The notes beneath the pieces were generated by a model, which worked only from the letters and a program-made list of their open reading frames with translations, did no database searches and was not told the origin of the DNA. The translations under genes and the position numbers were made by a program. Shown here in pieces: positions 45,465 through 53,857 of a DNA stretch of 64,000 nucleotides. Origin of the DNA: Anditalea andensis (GTDB taxonomy: Bacteria > Bacteroidota > Bacteroidia > Cytophagales > Cyclobacteriaceae); assembly GCF_000714815.1 (NCBI RefSeq), contig NZ_JMIH01000014.1:310001-374000 (forward strand), given 5' to 3'. Position 1 is the first letter of the stretch, and each line of letters opens with the position of its first letter.

Positions 45465-46562
45465 ATGGAATACACGACCAAGAAGATACAATTAAATGAT
45501 GTTCATGAGCAATTGGGCGGTAAGATGGTGCCTTTTGCCGGTTATAATATGCCTGTAAGATATACTTCAGATCTGGAAGAACACAAGGCAGTAAGAGAAA
45601 GTGTAGGCGTTTTTGATGTTTCCCATATGGGAGAGTTTTTGATCAAAGGACCCAAAGCCCTTGACCTTATCCAATATGTCTGTTCAAATGATGCTTCCAA
45701 TTTAGTAGAGGGCCAGGCCCAATATTCCTGTCTACCCAATGAAGAGGGAGGAATAGTAGATGATCTTATCGTATATAAGCTTGGTGAGGAAAATTATATG
45801 TTGGTAGTAAATGCATCCAATATCGAAAAAGACTGGATGTGGATCAACAAGCACAATGAAAATTTTGGAGCTGAGTTAGAGAATATATCTGATGGCATTT
45901 CTTTATTTGCAGTTCAAGGACCCAAAGCGAAAGATGCAATCCAACCTTTGACTGAAATAGATCTCGGAGAAATTAAATTTTACCATTTTGCAGTAGCGGC
46001 TTTTGCTGGGGTCTCTGATGTGATCATCTCAGCTACAGGTTACACTGGAGCTGGGGGATTTGAACTATATGTAAAAAATGAAGAAGCTGAAAAAGTCTGG
46101 AATGCCATTTTTGATGCAGGCAAAGATTATGACATTAAACCTATAGGCCTTGGAGCAAGAGATACTTTAAGGCTCGAAATGGGATACTGCCTCTATGGTA
46201 ATGATATCAATGACACTACATCTCCATTGGAAGCAGGTCTAGGATGGATCACTAAATTCACTAAAAATTTTATCAATAGTGAAAACCTGAAAAAGCAGAA
46301 AGAAGAAGGAGTCCAGCGCAAATTGGTAGGTTTTGTCTTAGCAGAAAAAGGTATCGCCCGGGCGCATTACCCTATAGTAAACACAGAAGGGGAAATAATC
46401 GGGGAGGTAACTTCCGGTACCATTTCCCCTACTATGGGAATAGGTATAGGCTTAGGTTATGTGGAAACAAAATATGCCGTCCCTGGCACTTATATCGCCA
46501 TCTCTGTCAGAAGGAAAAACATACAGGCAATGGTGAAGAAATTGCCTCTATTAATCGATTAA
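45465..46562 (+). CDS. gcvT: Glycine cleavage system aminomethyltransferase (T protein)
   Basis: The 365-residue T protein transfers the methylene group from the lipoyl arm of the H protein to tetrahydrofolate. Family markers are present: [39 protein letters not shown], and [34 protein letters not shown] is in the active site region and [13 protein letters not shown] near the end. Other gcv genes are not in the window, which is usual for this group. Confidence 0.96.
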   Translation: MEYTTKKIQLNDVHEQLGGKMVPFAGYNMPVRYTSDLEEHKAVRESVGVFDVSHMGEFLIKGPKALDLIQYVCSNDASNLVEGQAQYSCLPNEEGGIVDDLIVYKLGEENYMLVVNASNIEKDWMWINKHNENFGAELENISDGISLFAVQGPKAKDAIQPLTEIDLGEIKFYHFAVAAFAGVSDVIISATGYTGAGGFELYVKNEEAEKVWNAIFDAGKDYDIKPIGLGARDTLRLEMGYCLYGNDINDTTSPLEAGLGWITKFTKNFINSENLKKQKEEGVQRKLVGFVLAEKGIARAHYPIVNTEGEIIGEVTSGTISPTMGIGIGLGYVETKYAVPGTYIAISVRRKNIQAMVKKLPLLID

Positions 46563-46664
46563 GGCTAAGTCGGAATTTGGCAGATAGTGGTAATAGGTGT
46601 GGTGAAAAATTAAGCCTAACATTTCCTGCCACAAACATACTAAAATCAATATATATTCCACAAT

Positions 46665-46697
46665 AAAATAGCTTCTGTTTATTCGGAAGCTATTTTT
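46665..46697 (+). terminator. Intrinsic terminator after gcvT
   Basis: AAAATAGCTTC (46665-46675) and GAAGCTATTTT (46686-46696) form a perfect 11-bp stem with a 10-nt loop and a T-rich 3' end. It lies between gcvT and comB. Confidence 0.75.
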
Positions 46698-46739
46698 ATA
46701 CCTATGCGGTCTGGAAAAATATAAAAATCAAACCATAAA

Positions 46740-47456
46740 ATGTCCATGAAAAAAATAGAAGTCTGTCTTTCACCGGAACTGATACATCTATATGACCTAA
46801 AGGATAAGATAGTAGTAGTAGTGGATATATTCAGGGCCACTACCACCATGGTCACTGCATTTGCCAATGATGTAAAAAGTATCCTCCCTCTGTCTAGTTT
46901 GGAAGAATGCCGGGCCATGTCTGATCATGGATATATAATAGCTGGAGAAAGAAACGGACAAACCGCTGAAGGATTTGAATTGGGAAATTCTCCTTTAAGT
47001 TATTTAAACGGTGCCTATTCAGAAAAAAAAATAGCCATGACCACTACCAATGGCACTTTGACCATAGAAAAATCCAGAAAAGGATCATCTGAAATATTGG
47101 TAGGGGCTTTTATCAATTTGAAATCCACAGTCCATTACCTTCAAACCCAAGGTAATGACATCTTGATTCATTGTGCCGGATGGAAAGGCAAATTTAACCT
47201 AGAGGACAGTCTTTATGCAGGAGCATTGGTAGATGGACTATCAGAAAGCCATGACTATGATTGTGATAGTGCCATAGCTACACGGTCACTTTATCTCCAA
47301 AATAAACATGATCTTACTGCTTTTCTCCAGCAAGCTTCCCACGCAAAAAGATTACAAAATCACAACATAGAAGCTGATATTGATTTTTGCTTGACTATGG
47401 ATATTTATAATATAGTAGTAAAAGTCGTGGATGGGGAGCTTGTCAAAAATAAATAA
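46740..47456 (+). CDS. comB: 2-phosphosulfolactate phosphatase family protein
   Basis: The 238-residue protein fits the ComB family: VVVDIFRATTTMVTAFAN, AGERNGQTAEGFELGNSPL, MTTTNGTLTIEKS and IHCAGWKGKFNLEDSLYAGAL. ComB removes phosphate from phosphosulfolactate in coenzyme M synthesis in methanogens and in sulfolactate formation in Bacillus spores. A methanogen-type pathway is not expected here, and no ComA or ComC is seen, so the true substrate is uncertain. A role in sulfolactate or sulfonolipid precursors is possible. A start at 46746 is equally plausible. Confidence 0.88.
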   Translation: MSMKKIEVCLSPELIHLYDLKDKIVVVVDIFRATTTMVTAFANDVKSILPLSSLEECRAMSDHGYIIAGERNGQTAEGFELGNSPLSYLNGAYSEKKIAMTTTNGTLTIEKSRKGSSEILVGAFINLKSTVHYLQTQGNDILIHCAGWKGKFNLEDSLYAGALVDGLSESHDYDCDSAIATRSLYLQNKHDLTAFLQQASHAKRLQNHNIEADIDFCLTMDIYNIVVKVVDGELVKNK

Positions 47457-47543
47457 TTTATTTCTAATAAATAACGAATTATGCCTCAAAACTCCCTAAT
47501 GATAAAGTAAGACCGAGTTATAAAATCAGTGTGCATAATTCCC

Positions 47544-47599
47544 GAAAGCCCCATAAAGTATACTTTACCAATTAAGCAAACATTATTTTGATGGCTTTC
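47544..47599. other. Nested palindromes in a convergent intergenic gap
   Basis: TAAAGTATACTTTA (47554-47567) is a perfect 14-bp palindrome. It lies inside outer arms GAAAGCC (47544-47550) and GGCTTTC (47593-47599). The region is between the ends of comB and the MazG-like gene. It may act as a transcription end or have no role. Confidence 0.35.
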
Positions 47600-47621
47600 A
47601 TAGGTCATGTATGTAAAACCA

Positions 47622-47948
47622 TTATTTTAACTTTTCATTGTCCTTATGCCTGTCCTTGTCCCTGATGTTTTTTTTCTCAAAATTTTTCTCTAGAGCTTTG
47701 GTAAGGTCCACCCCTGTCTGATTGGCCAAGCATATTAAAACCCAAAGGACATCGGCCATTTCATCACCAAGGTCATGACCTTGGTCACTTTCTTTAAATG
47801 ATTGTTCTCCATATTTTCTAGCCATAATCCTGGCCATCTCTCCTACCTCTTCCGTAAGAATGGTCATATTGGTCAATTCATTGAAATACCTGACACCGAT
47901 TGTCCTGATCCATTCGTCCACTTTTTGTTGAGCTTCTTTTATTGTCAT
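47622..47948 (-). CDS. MazG-like nucleotide pyrophosphohydrolase
   Basis: The 108-residue all-alpha NTP pyrophosphatase shows the metal-binding pattern EEVGEMARIMARKYGE then DLGDEMADVLWVL, the EExxE and ExxD pair of the MazG/DCTPP group. It hydrolyses a nucleoside triphosphate to the monophosphate and may clear damaged nucleotides. Residues after about 95 are basic and probably flexible. It lies 110 nt behind dtd on the same strand, a frequent pairing in Bacteroidota. Confidence 0.87.
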   Translation of the reverse strand: MTIKEAQQKVDEWIRTIGVRYFNELTNMTILTEEVGEMARIMARKYGEQSFKESDQGHDLGDEMADVLWVLICLANQTGVDLTKALEKNFEKKNIRDKDRHKDNEKLK

Positions 47949-48058
47949 CCTGATTTATGATTTGAGATTACTGATCAGATTATAAGATAGTATTTAAAAA
48001 ATTGATTTTTGATTTATTAAGATATTCAATATAATCATACATCATTCATTATAAAAAA

Positions 48059-48511
48059 TCATATTTTATTTTTACTGTCAATGATAATGGTTACTGGCCC
48101 ATCATTGGTTAAGGACACCTGCATATCAGCTCCAAATTGCCCCGTAGTGATCTTCTGTTTTATTCCGGCACTTAGTGCTTTTATCATTTTCTCATACATG
48201 GGTATGGCAGTTTCTGACTTTGCCGCTTTGATGTAAGATGGTCTGTTACCTTTTTTAGTGCTGGCATGTAGGGTAAATTGGCTGATCAGCAAGATTTCCC
48301 CCTGTTGGTCTAGGACGCTTTCATTCATCACCCCGCTGCAATCGGGAAATATTCTCAAGTTGATAATTTTTTTACTAAGCCAACCCACATCTTCATCTGT
48401 ATCGGCCTCTTCTATACCCAATAGTATCACCAAGCCTTTACCTATGGATCTTCTTTCTGACCCATTTATTTCTACTTCTGCTTTTGAGGCCCGTTGGATT
48501 ACTGCTATCAT
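48059..48511 (-). CDS. dtd: D-aminoacyl-tRNA deacylase
   Basis: The 150-residue enzyme removes D-amino acids from mischarged tRNA. The two signature motifs are present: ISQFTLHASTKKGNRPSYIKAA (motif SQFTL, 75-79 area) and TNDGPVTIIIDS (motif GPxT) at the C-terminus. The N-terminus MIAVIQRASKAEVEING is typical. It starts 3 nt after the NAD-binding gene upstream. Confidence 0.95.
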   Translation of the reverse strand: MIAVIQRASKAEVEINGSERRSIGKGLVILLGIEEADTDEDVGWLSKKIINLRIFPDCSGVMNESVLDQQGEILLISQFTLHASTKKGNRPSYIKAAKSETAIPMYEKMIKALSAGIKQKITTGQFGADMQVSLTNDGPVTIIIDSKNKI

Positions 48512-48514
48512 ATG

Positions 48515-49234
48515 TCAATCGAAATCTTGCATTGCCATGGATGGAATGTATTCCAGCCGGAGTTCATTCTTTTCAAGTGCATGAAATATCATCGCTTTAG
48601 CTACTTTGTAGTCCGGTATGGGCTTATATTTTTTTAGCAGGCCAAAAGAAGTGATAATCCTGCCCAGTATTTTACCGATATCCTCACCTATCCTCACCTC
48701 TTTTCGATTTCCTAATAATAATGATGGTTGTAATATTCCTAAATATGTAAAATCAATCTGTTTAAGATGCGCTTCAGTTTTCCCTTTTACTTTATTATAA
48801 AAAAAAGAAGCCTGCTGATCAGCACCAATAGCACTCACAAATAAAAATTTAGTAGCACCCAAAGCCCTGACCCATTTTGCATAATTTATAACATAATCAT
48901 GGTCTATTTTTTCAAACATTTCTTTACTTCCGGCTTTTTTGATGGTAGTGCCCATGGTGCAAAATGCATGTATAGCAAAAATTTTTGAATTTAGGCTAGA
49001 GATCAATGAGTGGTTTCTTCCTCCAAAATCATTTTCTCTCAATTTATCTTCTAAATCTACGTTCTGAATCGTTTCAAAATCCACTTTTACCTGCACCAAT
49101 TTTCCATGCTTCAAAGCCAATTCTCTTCTTCCTACTGCTATTACTACATCATAAGCCTGCTCTTGGAATAATTGGTGAAGCAGCTGCATGCCTACCAATC
49201 CAGATCCTCCAGCTACGATGGCTATTTTCTTCAT
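48515..49234 (-). CDS. NAD(P)-binding Rossmann protein, HTATIP2-like
   Basis: The 239-residue protein starts with MKKIAIVAGGSGLVGMQLLHQL, a Rossmann dinucleotide motif, and continues with AIHAFCTMGTTIKKAGSKEMFEKIDHDYV and FLFVSAIGADQQASFFYNKVKGKTEAHLKQI. This fits the atypical SDR group that includes human HTATIP2/TIP30. The CTMGTT and YNKVKGK segments are characteristic. The ATG at 49234 is preferred; the longer frame to 49357 begins at TTG and adds an unsupported hydrophobic lead. It is probably co-transcribed with dtd. The substrate is unknown. Confidence 0.85.
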   Translation of the reverse strand: MKKIAIVAGGSGLVGMQLLHQLFQEQAYDVVIAVGRRELALKHGKLVQVKVDFETIQNVDLEDKLRENDFGGRNHSLISSLNSKIFAIHAFCTMGTTIKKAGSKEMFEKIDHDYVINYAKWVRALGATKFLFVSAIGADQQASFFYNKVKGKTEAHLKQIDFTYLGILQPSLLLGNRKEVRIGEDIGKILGRIITSFGLLKKYKPIPDYKVAKAMIFHALEKNELRLEYIPSMAMQDFD

Positions 49235-49463
49235 AAATTTCGGGTAAAGGATAAATGCTAATGTAATTATTCGTAGATCACAATCGCTTTTTACATCTAA
49301 TAAATCTAAACTGATTAAAGCTAAGGATACCACCACCCCAAAGAAATAAAACTTCAAAGGCCTTAAAAAATCTTTTTATATTGCCATTGGGTCATGTTAT
49401 ACCGATTAACCTTTACAAATCATAGCTCAGTCTCATCTCTTCATGCATTCAATATATTATTCT

Positions 49464-49883
49464 TTACATAGCTGAAGTATTTTCCCAAACTCTAAATTTG
49501 AGTATATCGGTCTGTAAACTTTTGCCTACCGCTATCAGTACGGACATATCATCTACATAACCTATAAAGGGAATAAAGTCAGGGATTAAATCTACAGGAG
49601 TAATAAAATATACCAATCCTAATACAATCATACCCACCGATCTGCTGGACAGGCCTTGATAGGTGCCGTTAATATGTGCTTTAACCATTCTATATAGCAC
49701 CTCCACATGTTCAGTCATTTCCCTGACCTGTGGATTTTCGGCAAATTTGTGCAGTTTCTCAGATACGTTTTGTAGCAGTATATTCAATTTGGTATTGCTC
49801 TGAGATATTGACCGAGCTTTATCTTCAAATAAAATTTTAGCTTTTTGAAAATAGGTATTTGCAGTAACTTTTATAGTTGCCAT
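49464..49883 (-). CDS. DUF1232 (YkvA-like) small membrane protein
   Basis: The 139-residue protein carries the DUF1232 signature VLGLVYFITPVDLIPDFIPFIGYVDDMSVLI near residues 85-115, with membrane-associated helices. The N-terminal half is a charged helix. The function of the family is unknown. It starts 10 nt after the end of the following hypothetical gene on the same strand, so the two are an operon. Confidence 0.85.
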   Translation of the reverse strand: MATIKVTANTYFQKAKILFEDKARSISQSNTKLNILLQNVSEKLHKFAENPQVREMTEHVEVLYRMVKAHINGTYQGLSSRSVGMIVLGLVYFITPVDLIPDFIPFIGYVDDMSVLIAVGKSLQTDILKFRVWENTSAM

Positions 49884-49893
49884 ATATGATTTA

Positions 49894-50415
49894 TTAAAAG
49901 TATATTCTTATTTCAGATTTTACCATTTTTAATGCACGGGTTATGCTGTCCATTTTTTGTTCCAATGATAGTTGGAAGATCCTTTTGGCCAGATCTATAC
50001 CCCTTGCCTCTTGATTTAGATCTTGAGAAGCCCTGTTAATCATGGTGATAACATCTTCCACCGCCTTCCGCACAGCATCCCATGTTTCGTCAGAGAAATA
50101 AAGCTGTTGGGATAGATTATGGTTAAATTCTTCCCTCACCTCAGTTAACAATACCTGGTGTAATTCTCTGGCAGAATAGGATCCATCATTTACGCGCCTT
50201 ACCAGGTTATTCGGTGTGATACGCTCTAACAATAAACAGATACGCTCTCCTGCCTGTAACCTAATAGGCAACACCGTGTCTGTGTTTTTTGTTTTAAGCT
50301 CTATAAGCTTTCCTTCTCGGTCCTTCTTCAAAAATGATACCGCAATGATATACATCCCATAAAGGACCAGACCAGCCGGTAGTATTATCCTCAATAGCTC
50401 TACAAAGTATTCCAT
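49894..50415 (-). CDS. Hypothetical protein with one N-terminal membrane segment
   Basis: The 173-residue protein has a hydrophobic segment at about residues 8-28 (LLRIILPAGLVLYGMYIIAVSF) and a cytosolic helical domain. That domain includes LPIRLQAGERICLLLERITPNNLVRRV and EVREEFNHNLSQQLYFSDETWDAVR. The second stretch looks well conserved and I have seen such proteins widely in Bacteroidota, but no function is known. It is the first gene of a pair with the DUF1232 protein. Confidence 0.75.
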   Translation of the reverse strand: MEYFVELLRIILPAGLVLYGMYIIAVSFLKKDREGKLIELKTKNTDTVLPIRLQAGERICLLLERITPNNLVRRVNDGSYSARELHQVLLTEVREEFNHNLSQQLYFSDETWDAVRKAVEDVITMINRASQDLNQEARGIDLAKRIFQLSLEQKMDSITRALKMVKSEIRIYF

Positions 50416-50527
50416 ACCTCAAATATTTTTTTCGAATATCTTAAATAATATAGACCAATAAAACTATGCCCCGTTTTTATTTATGTATAATTTTGAACCA
50501 TCTATATCAAAAAGATATTTGAAACAT

Positions 50528-50848
50528 ATGATCATCCCTATAGAAATTACTCCTGCTGCACTGATAGAAATCAAAAACATCATGGCAAACAAAAACATAC
50601 CTCAAGACTATTCCCTCCGTGTAGGCGTAAAGGGAGGAGGTTGCGGCGGAATGTCATATGCATTAGGGTTTGACAAGCCTAAGGAGGGCGACCAACAGTT
50701 TGAGATAGAAGAGATCCCTGTGCTGATCGAAAAAAAACATGTCATGTTCCTAATGGGTATGCAGGTAGATTTCTATGATGGAAATGATACAAGGGGATTT
50801 ACATTTGTAAATCCGGGATTGCCCAAAAGGCACGATGTAGTAGAATAA
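50528..50848 (+). CDS. A-type carrier paralogue lacking the C-terminal cysteine pair
   Basis: The 106-residue protein follows the HesB/IscA fold: SLRVGVKGGGCGGMSYALGFD with Cys 39, VLIEKKHVMFLMGMQVDFYDG and GFTFVNPG. The C-terminal Cys-Gly-Cys that ligates the cluster in IscA is replaced by LPKRHDVVE. It therefore keeps one of three ligand cysteines. It may carry a cluster with a partner or have a different role. The ATG at 50528 matches the family start. A TTG or similar codon at 50483 would add 15 residues. A full paralogue is at 40341. Confidence 0.85.
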   Translation: MIIPIEITPAALIEIKNIMANKNIPQDYSLRVGVKGGGCGGMSYALGFDKPKEGDQQFEIEEIPVLIEKKHVMFLMGMQVDFYDGNDTRGFTFVNPGLPKRHDVVE

Positions 50849-50922
50849 ATAGTACCAGGAAAACTTTTTTAACAAAAAGATTTAAATGTAACACTAGGAG
50901 TCAAAAAAATTTATCCCAGTCC

Positions 50923-51384
50923 TTATTTTAAATCTTCAAAGCCATATTTCACATTGCTCCAAAACTCATCCAAAGCTATGATCCTAGGTTTAAGGAAAGA
51001 GATAATAGCAGGCCAGTCTTCCCTATTCATAACATTGGTTCCGGCTAATACTTTCTCTGCTTTGGATATAGGCCTTCCATAACTGTCCGGCTGGGCAAAT
51101 TCCCAAACCCATTCCTCCCCTATAGTAGTATGCAGTAACTTTTTGAACAATAAAAGTTGTTCATATTGTAGTTCCTGTATATCCAAATCCTGATGGTTCA
51201 GTTCTATACCTATAGATGTAAAGTCCCTCTCCGCCTTCATCCTAAAAAACAACTGCTTTACCCCTGTCTTATAGTTCTGCCAGTTCACCCGATACCCTTC
51301 GGCAGATGGCACAGGTTTCATATAAGCTCCGAAAGCAGTCCAGAATTCGTGTTTGGTTTGGGTGATTTCTGATTTTTTATACAT
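50923..51384 (-). CDS. DUF4268 family protein
   Basis: The 153-residue soluble protein resembles DUF4268: KHEFWTAFGAYMKPVPSAEG, VNWQNYKTGVKQLFFRM, SIGIELNHQD and LDEFWSNVKYGFEDLK at the end. The family appears as a small stand-alone protein or at the end of restriction-like proteins. No nuclease domain is visible here. Function is unknown. Confidence 0.8.
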   Translation of the reverse strand: MYKKSEITQTKHEFWTAFGAYMKPVPSAEGYRVNWQNYKTGVKQLFFRMKAERDFTSIGIELNHQDLDIQELQYEQLLLFKKLLHTTIGEEWVWEFAQPDSYGRPISKAEKVLAGTNVMNREDWPAIISFLKPRIIALDEFWSNVKYGFEDLK

Positions 51385-51524
51385 GAAAATTTTTGTATGA
51401 ATCGGGTGATAAAGTTAAAAAAGATGAAAAATCAAGAGTTGACATTTTTTGTCATTATTTTTCATTAAGATCATTGCATCACTCAGATTTCTATATATTA
51501 AAAGCTTAATAAACATTAACCAAG

Positions 51525-52385
51525 TCAATAGCTCTTAGGACTATCTACTGGGAGCAAAATGATAAAATCCGCCTTATGAAAAGATGCTTCATCTAATGAC
51601 TGAATATCTTCCTGCTCCACAGCTGTGATGGTCATAACTTTGATTTCTGGATCATAATGCCGAAGGTACCAAGCTATACCTTCATAATCATTGGAATGAT
51701 AGGCACCGTTTATGTGAAGGAATAAGCCTTCAGAAGGCAAATTTTTCAATATCGAATGGGCCATTGTAGCATCTTTGATAGCCTGAGCTTCTATCATATG
51801 ATCTGGCTCCATACTGCTGCCATGCATCATATTAGCCATAGCAGCATACCCAGGAAGCTCTTTATCTACTACTATGGGCAGTGGCGCTATGTATCGCTTA
51901 GCCTCTTCGGAGAAAGTATCCAATATATCCATCCCTTCTCTACTTACAGCAGAAGCGTATTTACGAGGTATGTTAGTAGCTACAAAAGGTACATCACGTC
52001 CCATAGCAAACATCATCAATGGACGGTAATCCTGTTTATAGTTCTTCCACAATTTAGCCTCTGCTTCAAAGCTTTTATCAGTTATCTTACCGCTAAACCA
52101 TTCATCAATATTTAACTGGTCATCAGTTTCAAAAAACTCCCCTCCCAATATCAAATTGACATTTACATCAATCAAATTCTTAAGCAATTGTAACTGAAAC
52201 CAGTGAACCATACTGTTATTATGGAGTTCTCCGAACAATATTACTTCATGGTTAGATGCAGCTGTTGAAATTGCTTCAAACGCTACTTCCTCTCCTTCTT
52301 TTGTAAAGATTCTGTACGGCACCAATTGGGCCATAGCTTCCGACCATAGAAAAAAAGATAAGAATATATACAGTATTCTACGCAT
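51525..52385 (-). CDS. ChaN/Tiki superfamily secreted protein
   Basis: The 286-residue protein has a signal peptide (ILYIFLSFFLWSEAMA) and the ChaN motif EVILFGELHNNSMVHWFQ. Further family segments are GGEFFETDDQLNIDEW and FLHINGAYHSNDYEGIAWYL. ChaN of Campylobacter binds two haem groups in iron uptake, and the wider group is related to the Tiki metalloproteases. Whether this one binds haem is not certain. It overlaps folB by 8 nt at the end of a divIVA-folB-chaN operon. Confidence 0.85.
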   Translation of the reverse strand: MRRILYIFLSFFLWSEAMAQLVPYRIFTKEGEEVAFEAISTAASNHEVILFGELHNNSMVHWFQLQLLKNLIDVNVNLILGGEFFETDDQLNIDEWFSGKITDKSFEAEAKLWKNYKQDYRPLMMFAMGRDVPFVATNIPRKYASAVSREGMDILDTFSEEAKRYIAPLPIVVDKELPGYAAMANMMHGSSMEPDHMIEAQAIKDATMAHSILKNLPSEGLFLHINGAYHSNDYEGIAWYLRHYDPEIKVMTITAVEQEDIQSLDEASFHKADFIILLPVDSPKSY

Positions 52386-52743
52386 AATCTTCAGGGTAAG
52401 CTACTTTAATGACTGAGTAGTTCACTACACCACCTAGTGCAGGATTGTGTTTTTTGATAATGATCTCTACCGTCCTGACTTCTGGGTAAGCTTTCAGAAT
52501 ATCCTGCACCATAAGATGAGCCAGGTGTTCCAAAAGCTTCACGGGTTCCTGCATATGGGACTTGGCTATATTATACAGTGCTGCATAATCTACTGTAGAT
52601 TTAAGCTCATCATAAAGCATCGCTCTTTTAAAATCACTATATACATGTATGTCTACTGTAAATCTATTGCCCAGTTTTTTCTCTTCCGAATACACCCCAT
52701 GATAGGCATGAAATTCTATCCCCTCAAGCGATACCCTTCCCAT
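52378..52743 (-). CDS. folB: Dihydroneopterin aldolase
   Basis: The 121-residue enzyme acts in folate synthesis, cleaving dihydroneopterin. Markers are LEGIEFHAYHGVYSEEKKLGNRF, the STVDYAALYNI segment and the C-terminal IIIKKHNPALGG, which holds the catalytic lysine. It shares one base with the divIVA-like gene upstream and overlaps the chaN gene. Confidence 0.93.
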   Translation of the reverse strand: MGRVSLEGIEFHAYHGVYSEEKKLGNRFTVDIHVYSDFKRAMLYDELKSTVDYAALYNIAKSHMQEPVKLLEHLAHLMVQDILKAYPEVRTVEIIIKKHNPALGGVVNYSVIKVAYPEDYA

Positions 52744-53696
52744 TATTCAAATTGGTCAAAGAAAGAACCTGATTGATTCTTTTTCTCTGTAGATGGTCTA
52801 GTCATCGCGCTTCTTGACCTCTCGTCAAAATAACTAGGCTTGGATTCATGAACTTTAAACTGTTTTTCTGCTTCCTTGATAGCAGCCTCTTTTTCCTCCT
52901 CGGCAGTAGGTTCATCTGATAGATGAGTATCCGAAGTAGGTTCTTCCTTTACCCTTTTTTTATCATCCTCTGTCTGATTACCGTTGTTTTTATCATATTC
53001 AGGCTTGTTCGTATGATCTATAATGATTACATCAGAGGATGTTGGATTCCCTGTATCTACAGGTTCCTGTTGTATACCAGCTCCTGCTTCCTGAAATTTT
53101 TCTTCTACCAGTTTTTCTAAACTCCCCCCTTCACTGAGGTCTTCTAAAAGTTCCGTATGTGACTTTATATCTATCAAATGGAATGCTTTTTCTGCATCAT
53201 CTACAGAAGAGAAGGTAGTACTGGCCAAATCCTTTAAGTTAGAAATTAATTTTTTCCTTTGCTGGACCAAATTTTCATAATTACCTATAAGTTCCTCTAG
53301 ATCCCTTTTCAGGTTACTCATAATCTCTTTTGCCTTATTCTCAGCTACCTCTATCATATTCTGAGACCTTTGTTTGGCATCACTTTGTATTAAAGCAGCA
53401 TCTGTCTGTGATTCTTTTAGTATCTGATCACCCGTGGCCGTGGCCTGTTCTATTATGCTGGCTCCTGTATCCTCTGCTGCTTTAAGTGTTCTATAGAGGG
53501 AAGACTCTACTTCCTTGAGTTTTGACGCTTCTTTCTCTGCATTGTCCAATTTTATTTGAAGTTCTTTTTTTTCATCCATCAGCTTTTCCCACTCCTTAGA
53601 AAGCGTGGCCAAGAACGAGGTAACTTCATCTTTATCATAACCCCGAAAATGCTTTTCAAAGGTTTTTTGACGGATTTCTAATGGTGTGATGTTCAT
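52743..53696 (-). CDS. DivIVA domain protein
   Basis: The 317-residue protein starts with the DivIVA lipid-binding head (MNITPLEIRQKTFEKHFRGYDKDEVTSFL), then a long coiled coil (about 35-160) with periodic Leu and Ala. The second half is acidic and low complexity, rich in Glu, Asp, Thr and Pro with EPTSDTHLSDEPTAEEEKEA-type repeats. DivIVA proteins mark curved membrane at poles or septa and organise cell-wall growth; in Bacteroidota the role is unclear. The gene leads an operon with folB and chaN. Confidence 0.88.
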   Translation of the reverse strand: MNITPLEIRQKTFEKHFRGYDKDEVTSFLATLSKEWEKLMDEKKELQIKLDNAEKEASKLKEVESSLYRTLKAAEDTGASIIEQATATGDQILKESQTDAALIQSDAKQRSQNMIEVAENKAKEIMSNLKRDLEELIGNYENLVQQRKKLISNLKDLASTTFSSVDDAEKAFHLIDIKSHTELLEDLSEGGSLEKLVEEKFQEAGAGIQQEPVDTGNPTSSDVIIIDHTNKPEYDKNNGNQTEDDKKRVKEEPTSDTHLSDEPTAEEEKEAAIKEAEKQFKVHESKPSYFDERSRSAMTRPSTEKKNQSGSFFDQFE

Positions 53697-53857
53697 ATGA
53701 AAATATTTTTGTTATCTTTTTTTATTTAAATTGGACCTTTCTACAAAGGCAGCAAATGGATCATCTACTTCTCAGGGGACCCATACAAAGGATGATGGCT
53801 CTTCCATTTTTCTCCTTTATTTTACATTAATACAAACCGATTAACTGCTTATCCAAA

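Noticed and set aside
49235-49357. Hydrophobic N-terminal extension of the HTATIP2-like protein
   Set aside because: It starts at TTG and does not resemble the family, which begins MKKIAIVAGGSG.
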